Source: Globisporangium splendens (Eukaryota > Oomycota > Peronosporomycetes > Pythiales > Pythiaceae). Taken from it: a stretch of DNA of 64,000 bases. Positions 42,956 to 56,100 of this stretch are shown piece by piece; the stretch's first letter is position 1; every line of letters begins with the position of its first letter. The DNA lies in the NCBI GenBank assembly GCA_006386115.1, contig VFIW01000013.1, positions 558,001 through 622,000 of the forward strand. The letters are read 5' to 3'. The position numbers and the translations under genes were made by a program. Under the pieces are notes generated by a model. It was not told where the DNA came from. It ran no database searches and saw nothing but the letters and a program-made list of their open reading frames with translations.

Positions 42956-43371
42956 CTGCTGTGGGCCAAATGCAGATCGGGAACAGCACGTATTTCATGA
43001 CAAAGAAACATGCAAACACACCAGTGTCGACGTGATTTTCATGCAAATGTACTGCTTGTAGCAATATGCATTCGAATGTACTGTGTTGTGTTAGTGCGAG
43101 CAACAACGGCACGTATACTTTATATGTGTACTTGTCACTATTATCCGGACTATAGCTGTTGTCCTCTTTTTGGCGGGAAGAGCAGCTTGCTTGGATGAGG
43201 CAACTCCAGTGCATGAATGAGAGAGAGTGTGTGCAAGCAACCAGCAACTTCGTGCCCTCATCTATCTCTGTGTGCGTCCGAGCATCTGTATCCACTCGCG
43301 CGCGCATCGCTTGCTCTGTATTAGCTGGCCCCAGGTAGCGCCGTTGGGCGTATTTGACGACGAGGAGTGCG
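42956..43371. other. Intergenic
   Basis: Between two plus-strand genes. No coding, RNA or repeat signal is seen. Confidence 0.5.
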
Positions 43372-45252
43372 ATGGTGTCACCCGCGCGCGCGCTTCCGTA
43401 CGAAGGCATCGACGCGAACTGGGAGGAGCAGCAGTTCCAGAGCTTCCGGCAACAGGCGCGCGCCAATGCGACGCCTGTGACCTACGCTGAGTTCCTGTTT
43501 GGACGACTACTGGAAGAAGATCTGCATCTGAGCTGTCGACCGATGCTCCCGCCGAACGTGGGTGAACTGCACGGCGTGACCATCCAGGGCATGTGCATCC
43601 TCCAGGTACGCGCGGGTTGCAATTGTTGATTGGGTCTATAAGCATTCTCACTCATTGTGCCAGTAGGTTGTCGACATTGTGAACATTGGCGCCAACTTTG
43701 AGCAACGGAAAGAGGACTCCAGAGGACCCACGCGCACACTCAAGATCTGCTTCACGGACGGCCACCAGTTGGTGTACGGCTTCGAGTATCGATGGCTTCC
43801 CACTTTCAGCATGGCCATCCTCCACGGCACGAAGGCAAGTGGAGCTCGCTCACGTGTGCCTGCCTAAAGAAGTCATATGCACATTGCTAATACTAACTAT
43901 TGTTGCCTTTTTTTGGTTATGTTTGTTTTTCTTGCTTACAGGTTATTGTGCAAGACGTCGATATTCGGCATGGGTTGCTGATGCTTGGCCCCCAGAATTG
44001 TCGGCTTCTTGGAGTATCTGGGAACGAACTGTTAGAGCAGCAAGCAGGGAAAGCAACGTCTAGTTGGCCGGAATCTGCCAGTGTCATCAACGCGGGAGCC
44101 TACTCCGCTGCTCTCGTCACGGCACAGTTCACAGCAGCTGCATCAGCGCCATCAACACCGCGTAAGCGCCCGGCTGTGAATCCGCAAGTGGGGGTGCAGT
44201 CGCCACCAGGACGCCATCCAGCAATTCCAGTGTCAGCTCAGCCTCACCACTTGTCTGTGGCTTCTGTGGCAGCAGTTGCGATGGCATCAAACGCAGGTCA
44301 CGCAAGCTACGCTTCAAGCAGCGTCCAGGCATTTGCAGGTCACAGCAACCAACATAGTGAACCAACTCCAGGCTCGCTAGTATCCCAGCAGCAGCAATGC
44401 AACGGAAGTGCCACTGCGACAGTTCCGCCTCCTGTATTTGTGGACGCGATTTCGGATGAAGACTGCGACAGCGATATGACGGACCCAATGGTCGAGCATT
44501 TGTTCTACAGCCCAAACACTCCGCGCATTCCTGCAGATTCAAGAGACCAAGCCGCCAAATCTCGCAAGAGACCACGAGAAGCTGCCACCAGCGCCATTCG
44601 AGTCACAGAACTATCCAACGCGAGAGCAAAGCAAGAAACTCAGGCAGGTGCTGGTCAAGCGCATACTGGGATCAATAGACACGATCCACCAAGCTCAGAG
44701 GATGTTGTTATTATCAACAAGGAAGACGATGACGGTGGAGGTGAGTCTGCAGAAGCCTTCAGCTTCTCACTCCTCGACGCCACGAGTTTGCCTGCAGCGG
44801 ATACTCCCCAGTTCGATCCGTCGTCTCCATTCCAGTACTTCTCGGCACGTTCAAAACACCTTTCAGCCACGGACAACCTCGTGCTGGACGAGGTTTTGCA
44901 TATTCGGGCATGCATCAAGTCCGTCGCAGGGTTCCAGTTCAACACGGGCTCTTATTTGCTCAAGGTCATCATAGAAGACTGCACGGAAACGAAAGAGGTG
45001 TCAGTAGACTCGAAGTTCGTGGAACGACTCATGGGAGTCCCATGCCTGGAGTTCATGCGCGCGATGCAAGCGACACCGGCGGTTGCGCACCGATGGGCGG
45101 CGCAAATGCAGTTTGCGCTCATGACGCTGGAAGGAATCATGGAGTTCCGAATGAACCCGAACGGCACATTCACGCTGCTCAACTGTCGTGATTTTAATCA
45201 GCAAGATACCAAGGCACTGCTTCAACGCGTGAAAGCGTCAATGGCTAGATAG
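43372..45252 (+). CDS. RMI1: RMI1, RecQ-mediated genome instability protein 1
   Basis: RMI1 is the scaffold of the BLM/Sgs1-TopoIIIalpha-RMI dissolvasome that resolves double Holliday junctions. Three exons: 43372-43605, 43667-43834 and 43942-45252, about 570 residues. The N-terminal OB-fold is clear: GVTIQGMCILQ|VVDIVNIGAN, LKICFTDGHQLVYGFEYRWL, AILHGTK|VIVQDVDIRHGL and LMLGPQNCRLLGVSGNEL, in the order of animal RMI1. A disordered middle follows. The C-terminus (HIRACIKSVAGFQFNTGSYL, MQFALMTLEGIMEFRMNPNG) fits the second OB-fold. Intron 2 begins with GC (AAG|GCAAGT) and ends CAG, a GC-AG splice pair; no GT donor keeps the frame. Stop is TAG. Confidence 0.88.
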
Positions 45253-45444
45253 CGCAAGACGAACTGGTTGCTCCTTGCAGAACGTAGCTGCTCAATTTGA
45301 TGCGCACAGCGTTCCAGTGATAAACCTGTAATTTATAGAGCAGCAAGGCGCAGCTCAAGGCAATCGATTGAGATGGTGATGGAGGGCTCTATTTATCGAA
45401 TGCTACGGCTGTTCGTTTTGAGTCTGGACCACGTTTCAGTGCAA

Positions 45445-46940
45445 TCACAGACCAAAGATGACTCGGACAGTCTCGGTCTCGGACAACGGCTGGGTACACG
45501 AGATGGCGAATCGCCGCTCTTCAGCGGTATCACTGTCATTTGTTGCTGCTGGAATGCCGACCAGAATGTCGTTCTTGGGGGTGACGTCGTGCGGGTGCAT
45601 CACAAACATGAACGTCTGGTACTGAGCCTCTTGCGCGCGCATGTTGCGGTCGCTCTCGAGGATGCTCTTGCAACGGCGCCGCCGCATGTTGATCTCCGAG
45701 TGCGACATCTCGGTGTTCTGGTGGCCGAAATCCGCGGCCTTGGCCAGCACCTGGTACTCGGTCCGACTCAATTGGTCACGCAGCGCACGGGATCGCGGAT
45801 ATTCGAGTGCGCTGAGCTTGATTTTACCGACGCAACATGGCGCCAACACGTATGCGGCTTGCTCGTCCAGGCACTTTTGCATCACCATATCGGTCGCCTG
45901 CAACGATGAAATTCATCCAAAGACGCGTTGAAGTCACCTACCACCAGTGTACTCCAGCCACCCAAAAAGCAATGGCAGGGGAAGGCACCTACCTCTCCAC
46001 AGGCATGAAGCGCGATCCCAACATCGAATGGTTTGTCGTATTCTAGCATCGCAAATATTAACAAACAAGACGACATGAACTTAAACACAACCGTGCTTGA
46101 TGCCATTTAGACTTTATGGACAGCTGTTCTTACCATTAATGAAGCCACAAAAGACCTCGACGTTCGTGAGTCCTGCGGCCGCGATTCGCTCTCCAGCTGT
46201 GAAGAACAGACGAGAAGGTCATTAGTGCCGGCGTGTCGTAATGGAAATTGAAGCTACAAGCGTCAATAATCTCCTTACCAATCGCGAGGGACGGCTCCTT
46301 CTTGTCGAGCAGCACGAACGTGCATTGCGGAAAGAGACACGCAAGCGGGAGCGCCACGTAGCCTGACCCGGCGCAGAACTCCACCACGACATCGCCAGGG
46401 CTAACAGTTCATATGAAACACACGTTTTTATGAGCACTCGTGAACCGTAGAGTATGGAAATATTTAGATACTTATTGCACACACATACCGGAGAATGCGC
46501 TGCAGGAAAACCGCGAGGTTTTCCACTTGATGGCGCTTGTTGCGGGCTCGCAGAGGGGGCAATTTGCCGTCTCGCGGATGGATCCCATCAGGTAGATCCT
46601 CCCACGGGATGACCGACGTAGTATTGGGGAGAGTATCGCCGCCATGCAGACAACGCAGTGGATTGCATTGGTATCCGCGCCATCCCTGTGCAAAGCTCGA
46701 GTGATCCACGCGCGTGAGCACCTCTTCGAACCAGAGCTGCGACTGCGTTGGCGCGCTCAGTCCCTTCTTGCCGAGTTTCCGTCTGCTCCTGTCGCTACTG
46801 CCACCGCCACTAGCTGCAGCAGTCGTAGCGCTAGCGTCTTTGCTGTTGTCTATAAGCGAATGCGCCGTGGATGGAGCCTCAGAGTCCCATTCCTGTTCGT
46901 CCCACGTGCCCCATGTGAGCTCGGGCAGCACTCCATTCAT
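45445..46940 (-). CDS. GSTCD-type SAM-dependent methyltransferase
   Basis: Five exons on the minus strand join in phase: 46940-46489, 46400-46279, 46196-46134, 46042 to about 45994, and 45897-45445. The fold is the Rossmann methyltransferase domain seen in GSTCD and related proteins. AdoMet site: VVVEFCAGSGYVALPLACLF, then CTFVLLDKKEPSLAIG. Next come FDVGIALHACGE|ATDMVMQKC and the diagnostic AAYVLAPCCVGKIK. The N-terminal ~150 residues include Ser/Gly-rich sequence and LWFEEVLTRVDHSSFAQGWR. Its substrate is unknown; RNA or protein are both possible. The gene is divergent from AdoMet synthetase, whose product it would use. Stop is TGA. Confidence 0.78.
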
Positions 46941-48026
46941 TCTTGTGGTTGAGTATTATGGGTATTGTGGCTTTGATTACACTTGATCATGGAAATCGTA
47001 ACCCTTGATGTAATCGACGCTTTGGACGGTGTATTGTGGACATTTTCGACGCTTGCAGTATTTTGTGCGTGTTTGAGAATGAATGCGTCGATGACGTGTT
47101 TGGATGTGCACACTCCCTATTTCTGCGTGTTCTGATGCGAGTGGGTGCGCGGAAAGGGGTCGGCTGTCCCTTGAACCTGCAACTTCTCTCTTCCCCTGTC
47201 GCCCCGCAAATCTGCTTCTCTCTACAAATACGTACCCCTTCCAATCCATTCTGCTCGGTATTGATAACATCCAATAGTTGAACAACAAACGAACCTGTCA
47301 AAAGACGCATGAAAGGATGAAGATGGGATGAAGGCAACAGTGTCCAAATTAGCATGGCAACTCGAGAATTCTTCCGTTTTTGTCACATGCACGCTCGCTC
47401 GGCAACTTGCATTGAATGGGACGATACGTACGACGCCACTTGGGCATCAATTGCATGTCCAGCCAGCGCACTGACAAGAACGCAGTACACAACAGCAATG
47501 GTGTTGGTACCTTGACGGGTGAGCCGCTGCTGCTGATAAACCGCACGTGATGAAGACCGTCGGCGTTGCTGATGTCACGTCCCCTGTTGCCGCGCATTGG
47601 CTCCTTTTTTGGCGGCCGCAAGTTGCCTGAAAAGAGTCCAGTCCCCTTCCCCCTCGCTCTATCAGCTGCATTGACAACCATGGTGTCTGCTCTCCCATTG
47701 GCTAGTGCCTTGACTTTTATCGACTCGTAATTGGCTGAAATCGCGCACAAGTCGACAGACTCCTTGTCAACCATTCAAACCGTCTGGTTTTGCTATCGAG
47801 GTTTTATGAGGTTTTAAAGGATGTTTGCAGAGTGGTGGTCGCTCGCGCACGCCATTTCTCTCGGCCGCCGAAGCCAAGTTGCCTGCGGGCCATACGCTTG
47901 GTTTCTTGCCCTGGTTTCCACTCCTCCGCCCCCGCCTTGGAGGCTCTCATTTTGGAATTTCCACCAAGACACCCGTCCGTTCGTCCGTCCGTTCGTTTGT
48001 TCGCTCGCTTGCCCCCTTCTGCAAAG
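46941..48026. other. Shared 1.1-kb divergent promoter region (methyltransferase / AdoMet synthetase)
   Basis: No gene is supported. Bases 47801-47816 contain GAGGTTTTATGAGGTTTT, a short tandem motif. Just upstream of the AdoMet synthetase start, 47971-48005 is a CGTTCGTCCGTC-type low-complexity run. Confidence 0.5.
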
Positions 48027-49208
48027 ATGACCCAGACCGAAGAAGTGAAGGCTGGCCGCACCTTTCTGTTCACGTCCGAGTCGGTGAACGAGGGCCACCC
48101 AGACAAGCTCTGTGACCAGATCTCGGACGCCGTTTTGGATGCGTGCGTCGCCGAGGACCCAAACTCGCGCGTGGCGTGTGAGACGTGCGCCAAGACTGGC
48201 ATGGTCATGATCTTCGGTGAGATCACCACGAAGGCTGTCGTCAACTACGAGAAGGTCATCCGTGAGACCATCAAGCAAATCGGGTACGACGACCCTGCCA
48301 AGGGTCTGGACTACAAGACGGTGAACGTGATTGTCGCCATCGAGCAGCAGTCGCCAGACATCGCGCAGTCGGTTGACTCTGTGACGGAGGAAGATGTCGG
48401 TGCGGGAGACCAAGGTATCATGTTCGGTTACGCGACCGACGAGACGGAGGAGTACATGCCACTTTCGCACACGTTGGCCACCCAGCTCGGTGCCAAGTTG
48501 ACCGAAGTGCGCAAGAACGGTACTCTTGACTGGATCCGCCCTGATGGCAAGACCCAGGTGACCGTTGAGTACAAGCAAGAGGACGGTCGCATGATCCCAC
48601 AGCGTGTGCACACGATCGTCATCTCGACCCAGCACCACGACGACGTCACCAACGAGCAAATCGCTGCTGACCTCCTCAAGCACGTCATTCAGACGGTTGT
48701 GCCCGAGAAGTACCTGGATGACCAGACCGTGTACCACTTGAACCCTTCTGGCCGCTTCGTCATCGGTGGTCCACACGGTGATGCCGGTTTGACTGGTCGC
48801 AAGATTATCATTGACACGTACGGTGGGTGGGGTGCCCACGGTGGCGGTGCTTTCTCCGGAAAGGATACCACCAAGGTCGACCGTTCGGCTGCTTACGCCG
48901 CTCGTTGGGTGGCCAAGACCCTCGTCGCCAAGGGCCTCGCTTCGCGTATCCTCGTGCAATTGTCGTACGCCATCGGTGTGCCATACCCATTGTCCATCCA
49001 CGTGGACTCGTACGGCACCGTGAAGGACGGTCGCTCGGACGATGACCTTGTCGAGATCATCAAGAAGAACTTCGACTTGCGTCCTGGTGTGATCCAGCGT
49101 GACTTGAAGCTGAAGCGTCCAGTGATGCAGAAGACGGCCGCGTACGGTCACTTCGGTCGCGAAGACGAGGACTTCACCTGGGAAGCCGTCAAGGACATCC
49201 AGTTCTAA
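48027..49208 (+). CDS. S-adenosylmethionine synthetase
   Basis: Makes AdoMet from methionine and ATP in the cytosol. Single exon, 393 residues, full family length. Signature motifs: [20 protein letters not shown] (N-terminal ATP site), [20 protein letters not shown] (the hexapeptide GAGDQG), and [20 protein letters not shown] (P-loop-like GGGAFSGKD). The C-terminus keeps [13 protein letters not shown]. Codon use is strongly biased to C/G-ending codons, as expected for a highly expressed gene. That bias leaves a long shadow frame on the opposite strand. The start is the family's usual one, about 20 residues before the first motif. Stop is TAA. Confidence 0.97.
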   Translation: MTQTEEVKAGRTFLFTSESVNEGHPDKLCDQISDAVLDACVAEDPNSRVACETCAKTGMVMIFGEITTKAVVNYEKVIRETIKQIGYDDPAKGLDYKTVNVIVAIEQQSPDIAQSVDSVTEEDVGAGDQGIMFGYATDETEEYMPLSHTLATQLGAKLTEVRKNGTLDWIRPDGKTQVTVEYKQEDGRMIPQRVHTIVISTQHHDDVTNEQIAADLLKHVIQTVVPEKYLDDQTVYHLNPSGRFVIGGPHGDAGLTGRKIIIDTYGGWGAHGGGAFSGKDTTKVDRSAAYAARWVAKTLVAKGLASRILVQLSYAIGVPYPLSIHVDSYGTVKDGRSDDDLVEIIKKNFDLRPGVIQRDLKLKRPVMQKTAAYGHFGREDEDFTWEAVKDIQF

Positions 49209-50013
49209 GTGGATGCTTTCGCATGTATATGTAGTCTGTAGCAAGCCTTTTCATTAGCATCGAACGACTCGACCTACTCTCCCTTTTGACTTGTCGAAAG
49301 AGAGCGTGGTCTGGTGTTGGGATCGGAGTTTGCGGGACCTCAGTGGTGCACTTTTGATCTGCTAATCAATCGTCCATGCTAGGGACAGCCAAATTATCCC
49401 ATTCCATTAAAGCAACCCCAATGAAAAACACACAATTGAATAGATTAGCTTCATAGTTGCTTTGTTTCTGTGTGCATGGTCATATAGGACATGTGATGTC
49501 ATGTGCCATTAGGAAGCCTTCTCTAATGCGCGCATCCGTTTTTCCTGTGCGAGCAACTCCATGACCAAGTCTGCAACGGACATGGTGGGCGTCTTCGAAC
49601 TGCATTCTGACGGCGACGTGAGGCAAGGTGAGGTTGCCACACGTGCTCTTGATGGAGCATTCGTTGCACCTCCTCAGGCTGCAGTTCTGCTCGCCTCCTT
49701 GCAGCACGAGTACGTGGGGCTCTGCTGGATGCAGATTGCTAGTCTGCGCTGCCGTCTCTCGCGCTCTCTCGCCAAGATCTCGTCCATGGAGCGAGTTCGC
49801 AGAGCAGCACTGATCTCTTGTGTGCTTTGTCCAGCTCGTCATGCCTAGTAGCACTGGGATATATCTGTGTGCGGTCACTTGCAACTTGAAACTCCCACCA
49901 ATATCAAAGGTAACACATGCACCATTTTTTCGGATCCAAGCTCACCATTTTACTCATTAATAATCATGATGAACCCGAACACCTGCAACACCTTTGACTT
50001 CCACGTACTTCAA
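49209..50013. other. Intergenic, with a possible eroded coding fragment
   Basis: On the minus strand of 49508-49880, stretches with coding character appear in more than one frame (MDEILARERERRQRRLAI; LQPEEVQRMLHQEHVWQPHL; VADLVMELLAQEKRMRALEK). They do not join into one frame and show no domain, so I treat them as a possible gene remnant only. Confidence 0.3.
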
Positions 50014-52825
50014 TCACTTCGTCGCGAGTTCACGATCCCACGGACATATTCGAGCATCGGTGCCATCACCAGAAGACGCTCGGGCTAATCGCATCCAGCA
50101 AATACCGCACACAGAATGATTGCATGGCTTCATGTGCACCACCGCGCTTTCATTGTAGCATAACTCACAAACTCCATCAGCCTCGTTCTCTTCGTTACTC
50201 CGAGTGGTTGTAGGCGAGTGGCGCCTTCGAGGAGATTTTCGGTCTGCCAGCGGGGTACTGCTGCTTGTTTCTTGAATGGCTTTCTCGTCGGTCAGTGAGA
50301 TATCAACGACACCAACTATACTTTGACGTCGAGATTTCCTTCGAATAGAATGCGTTGAGACATCTGAAGTATTTGCCTCTTGAGCGGATCGACGTCGCTT
50401 CACACTTCCACCCACTGCAACACCTTCATCGGACACATGAGCAGCCTCTTGGCCACTCTCATTCGTAGCAGTTGACACAGCTCGACTATTTTGCAAATCT
50501 GTCAAGCTTGACAGCGGATTCGGCTGGATAATGCTTTTTCGGCGATCTCGTGCACGTTTTCGCATAGCTACATACAAATCCAAGTGATGAGTATCCCAGA
50601 TAGCGATAGTGCAAAGGAAGTAGCTGTACCTGTTGAAATTTGTGCTCTCGATGTCGATGTTGTTGCAGTGTTCGCTGTTGCTCCATCGTTGCGTTCTTTT
50701 GTTTGCTGCAAAATAATCTTTTCCTTCGTCTGATAGTATCGAGATAACGCAGAATTCCAGCTTTTCCGCAAATCGGCTTGTGCTTCCTGTAAGGCGCGTC
50801 TACTTTCTTCGGAGAAGCTGGCCGAGTTCTTGTCGTCAAGGATATCTGTACACCGTTACACGAGTGTGAATACACAAACAAGATGCGTCACGCTAGGTGT
50901 TTCATGCGACGTACCGTCAATGCTAGGCTTGTAGGTCGTGAGGAATGTGTCGTCGACGATGCAGCTCGTTGTCAGATCAATCCCGATCACCGAGCTAAGA
51001 ATGTTCATTGAAGCCGAAGATCTTGTTGGCTTCGTAACAACAATGCTTGTTTGTTTTTCCGTGCGAGTTGACTGTTTACTGCTGCAATTGGCATCCGTTG
51101 ATGCTGTAGCTGTAGGAGCCGGGAGTAGTCGAATGATCGGATCGACGTCGCGGGCTTTCACGTACTGGAGGAATCGTTCCTTGTATTCGTGTGGCAGCAC
51201 CCGCTTTCCCGAGTCCACGTCGAAATACTCAAACAGATCGTTCTGGCTTACGCATTTTGCTTTCGTGTGTACCACCCGACGCTCCTCATTTTCTTTCCAC
51301 TCTTGATTCATGCGATCTAGAAACTTGGAAAGTTGCCCAACTGCCTCCCTCTTATACACCGGATCCGCATCAAACTTCGGAAGCTGTTTCGACAATGGCC
51401 CTAGATGGTATCCTGACGTGGAATGGACCTAAACCACACCACATAAAAACGAGATCAGTGCTTGGCATGGTACATTTTGACTACGATGCATTTGGTATGC
51501 AACTCACCTTCCGAGCAAGTCTGATGGCTTCGTCGCTGCCTTCGTCGAGTGAAAGGTACTTCCTGATCGTCGCTCGAAAATCGACCGGCTCATCGACCGC
51601 TTTACTCTCATTGCTCCCAGCCTTGTTGCTTCGAACTGCGTCTCTGTTTGCCGATATGTATCGTGACACGACTGATCCTCTGTGCGCTTTTGCTGGTGAT
51701 CGCGTACTGCTGTATAATTTCGCAACTCCATCGGCTGGTACAGACGAGTCTGGTTTTCCAAGAAGTCTGGTATCTCGTGCACTCTCACCGCTTTTCGAAC
51801 TGACTTTTGCCTTGCCCGAACTCGCGGGCGTAGTCGCAGTTTCCTTCCTCATCACTGAGCTTGAACGCTTCGAGAATACCGACTCCATCGACTGATGAGT
51901 CGCCGCTAATAACTCGTCTCGATCGGTTGCATTCGCAAATGGACCTACATAAAAGTGCAACACATTTCAAATTTTAGCATTGCATTAGCCATACCCAGAT
52001 ACACGCAAGCCAATATGGAGTGTGTTCTTAAGAGATCCACAATAACGGTCATCGTACCTGGCATGAAAGATATCTCCAAATGGTTCCCCGACCCGAGCTG
52101 GAACGTGATCCCAGGCACAGTGTGCTGAATCGTCTTGGGTTGTGCGGCGACCATGTCGGCGACACGAATGAAGATGGCAGACGAAGACTTTTCGCCGTCG
52201 CTTTCTTCATATGCGCTCCTGCAGTGCCACACATGGACGCAAGGCACACATACGAAGATTAGCTGTGCTTTGCAAAATTCCATGCTTATAAACGCACATG
52301 CACACCATACCGTTGGTTCGTGATATCCTGTAGTTCTTGCTTCCGCTTCTCTTGCGCATTCGAGTCGGACCGATGCGCTTGGATCCACAGCAATCCACAA
52401 TCTCCATGCGTATCCGACAGCGTCGTAAAGAAAGCTGAGCCGAGTCCGCCTTCAATCGTGAGTCCATCGAACTTCGCGGCAACGTGATGGTACTCTTTCG
52501 CACTAAGCTCTTTATCCTGTGCATCTTTACCCACGCCGATACCACGAGATTGCGCATCGCTTTGGTGCTTCAATCGCGCTTGGAAGTCGGTCAGCGCGCG
52601 CTCCGTGACCCAAAACTGCCTCATGGCGCGCAAGTCCAGCTCCTTCCCTGGCGCCAAGGAAGTCGCAGGCGTTGCTGCTGCTGTAAACGGAGCCAATGTC
52701 GTTGCAGCGGCACTAGAAGCAAGGCTGCTGGTTGTGCTGCTGGATGTATGACCTGCGGCGCGCGGCGCTCCGTCGAAGAGGTCGGAGAACGAGCCGAAGC
52801 CGTACGAGTCGTCGTCGTCGTCCAT
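50014..52825 (-). CDS. RING-finger protein, six exons
   Basis: Predicted E3 ubiquitin ligase of about 820 residues. Exons on the minus strand: 52825-52311, 52218-51994, 51944-51508, 51428-50915, 50845-50640 and 50577-50014, with GT-AG introns. The C-terminus is a RING: CELCYNESAVVHMKPCNHSV, then CGICWMRLARASSGDG and ICPWDREL. The rest is not a family I recognise. Exons 1-2 make a folded segment (KEYHHVAAKFDGLTIEGG, SAIFIRVADMVAAQPKTI, GSGNHLEISFMPGTMTVIVD), exon 3 is Ser-rich, and exon 4 has KQLPKFDADPVYKREAVGQL and LFEYFDVDSGKRVLPHEYKE. The start ATG at 52825 precedes an acidic stretch (MDDDDDSYGFGSFSDLF). Stop is TGA. Confidence 0.72.
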
Positions 52826-53146
52826 GCTTCCTTGCGTTGCCCTTGGATAAAAGCGCGCCAACGTCCTCGTTTCAAAATTCAAAGCATTCCGGTCCCAATC
52901 ACTTTTCACAGTTGCGCAATATTATCAAGGTTTATCATATGTTGAAGGTGCAGAGTAATGCAAAGCAGTGATTGCCCAGAAATAATTGCACTCGAAATCT
53001 GATACCGACACACACTTGGAAGAGCTCATTTTGCGAATATGAACGTGCTCTGAGCGCAATGCATCTGCACTGGTTACTTTATTTAGTGCGCATGCCAGGA
53101 TGGCATCAGCTTTCATACATAAATCCTAGCAAGCTCTACCGCCGTC
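52826..53146. other. Intergenic between two minus-strand genes
   Basis: No gene or notable repeat is seen. Confidence 0.5.
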
Positions 53147-56100
53147 CTAGCACAATTGGGGGAACTTGACGACGTATCGCGTCTTTGGATCGACGTTGTA
53201 CTTGCGCACGTTCTTCTGCAGGTCGTCGCGACGGAAGCCAGACACGTGCTGGATGATCCGGTACGCGAGTTCGCGGTCGGCGAGGATTTGCTCGTCCGAG
53301 TTAAATCCGATCTGCGCAACCATCCAGCAGCCATCGAGCGCGCTGAGAAAGCCACGGCATGTTCCGAGACCTTCAGGCCAGAACGGCTCCATCAGCGAAT
53401 CGCCAATCAGACCAACGTACAACTTCTTCCCCTTGGAGGTCAAAATACTCGCAGCCTTGTCGGCGCGAGTGCGCGAACTGAAGTCAAACACGCGCACGCG
53501 AGCAAAGTCCGACTTTTGCGGAATGTTCACAAACTTCACGATGCGCTTCAAGTATTCGTGCAGAACGGGCTTGTTGATGTTGTCATCCATCACGAGGTCA
53601 GCCACGTTTGGATAGTCGACCTTCATCACTCCTTGCTCGATCAAGTTCTCGCGCTTTGGAGTCATCACCACGTAGTGCATCTCACCGCGGTAGTACACGA
53701 TGTTCTCCAGATCCACGCCGATTTCACGCATCTTGGCAAACATTTGCTGCTTGAACTGAATCGTCCACGAGAATTCGGCGACATTCTTTTCCTCGGTCGT
53801 TCCGTGATTCGGGAAATAGCACACAAGACCAATCGCTTCCTTGCGACTAAACACGAAACGCTTGATCCCGGACTGCTCGCTCAGTTTGTCTTGAGTGCCT
53901 GACGCACCAAGGACAGCAGTGAACTCCATCCATGGAATCTGCGGTTTGGTGAGAACGGTGTAGTATGGTCGTCTTCCGGTTTCAATAGACTCTGGACTTG
54001 CCACACCTTCGAAAGCCGTCGCTGGGAAGAATGTCACACCCAACAGCAGCGCCACCTTCAACAAGATGCACTGCAGCTGACGAGTACCAACGTGGAAATA
54101 CGCGGTCGAATGGCAAAATTGAGGGAAGAACACCTTTGCACCCAGACTCGTGAGATCCTGGACGACCCACGGCCACAGGTGAAGAATGTTCTCTCGGCTG
54201 AAATGCTTTCGCTTTTCAAGCATCACGACCTGAGCACCCAAAAGCGACATCTCGACAGCCGCGCGCAGCCCGACAGGTCCAGCACCAATGATACAAACTC
54301 GCTTGTGGGCTGCAGGACGCTTCTTATACACATCCGTACTAAGTTTCGCGTCCAAAAGCTTAAACAATTGCTTCTGGCGGAACCCAAGCTTCGAACCCAC
54401 AGCAGCCTTGACATGTTCGTAAACCAGCCAAGGCTGGTTTAGCTTGAAATCGGTCAGACCACAATCTGCTAGCAGTTTGTGGAAAGCAGCGACGATCTCG
54501 AGCAAATTCTGGGCACTCTCAAACTCATTGAATGAGTTAACCGCACTCGGTGCAACCGTTACTTTCACTTCGCTGGATCGAAGCTCAAGCATCGCCGGAG
54601 TCGAAGCAGAATCCTTGCCATTCACGGCTGGAGCGTTTGTTGACTTGACTGAGGCATGCTGCCTGCCAAACTCCTCGATTTCCTTGCCAGACTTAACCCG
54701 CGATGGAGTCGAAGCTGCCGTTGGCGAGGCAGACACATTCGACCAGCGGCGAACAGGCTGATAGCCCTTCTGCACATCTTCTTTCACAATTTGGCTGATC
54801 GAGGTCAACAAAGTGGTGACACGTGCGATTGCGACATCGTTCAGCTCGTGCTTGGAACACGATTGTACAATTTGATCCAAGGCAGACAGCACTGGTGCCA
54901 TCTTAGCTGACGGCTGACGAGGTCCGGACATTGGATAGTCATCCTCCGAATGACTTGACGATTCAGAGTGATCAGCCGAAGCCGAGACCGACGGTGCTGG
55001 TGGCGAGTGCGTCTGCTTCTTATCTTTCTCTGGCGACAGCGAATGCGTGTGTTTCGCAATTTTGCTCAAAAATGATGTCAGCCTGTTCCCAGTGTGCGTA
55101 GAATGACTGGACACTGGTGGTGATACAGGTGGCGAAGCTGCTTGCTTGCTCACTGCAGGTGCTGGTCTATCTGGCGATGTTGGTGTCTTAGGAGAGCTCG
55201 AACGTGTTTTTGGAGAGCTAGAATGCGAGCTCGTTGGAGACGCTGAACTGTCGCTCGAGTGTCCTGACGTCGCCCATCGAATTTTCCGCTGCTGAGCAGT
55301 TTCCGTTCGATCCAAGAAGTCGAGTAAACCAACTCGGCCATACCGATCCTCGACTGCTTCACGCTTCACTTTGGACTCATCCACGGATTTGATGGTCGAG
55401 ACTGCTCCACGTCTTCTCGAACTCGACACTTCTTCTTCAGCGAGGAAAGACATCACCTTTTGCCTCGCTTTCTCCCTATCCTCGCGCTTTTTCTTCTTCT
55501 TTTGTGCTTCTTCAGCCACAAGGTGCTCCAGCTCTTCAGTCTCAGAAACTGCATCCGCAGGATCGAAAATCACAAACTTTGGCTTCTCAGGAACAACCTT
55601 AGAGACAAACTCAAGCAATTTGCTTGGCTCCTTGGATTTGGGACGTCCGTCGCTGCTCCCGTTTGAAGAGGCAGATGATGCCACAGAGGAAAACGAGTTT
55701 CGCTGCTCGTCACTGTTTCGTTCAAAACGGTGGAGACGCTCACCTTTCTCTTGCGCCAAGAAAGCTCGAAGTCTATCACTTGCTGCACGTGCGCGGCGCT
55801 GGCGATCTTGTTCGGACTCAACCTCTTCTTCCTCTTTTTCTTCGGGCTCGTTACGGATCTCGTCTTGGTAGACACCATCGAGATACCGCTCACCAATGTC
55901 GTTTGCAAGGAAATCCAGCAACTTGGTGCGGCGATTCTCAATGTTTCGTGGAGGCGAAGCAACCCTCTTCGGGGCTTCAGACTTCGTGGGGACTGTAGGT
56001 GGGAAAGCAGGCCATGACACCGGTTTCGGTGCCGGTTTCGGTGCAGAAGGAGCAGAAGGAGATGGCGTCCCACTGCTCGCCTTCGCAAGAAAAGCCAGAA

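Noticed and set aside
47814..49244. A 476-codon open frame on the minus strand across the AdoMet synthetase gene
   Set aside because: It is the mirror of a highly biased coding frame; its protein is Val/Leu/Asp/His-rich with no domain, and the plus strand is a complete enzyme.
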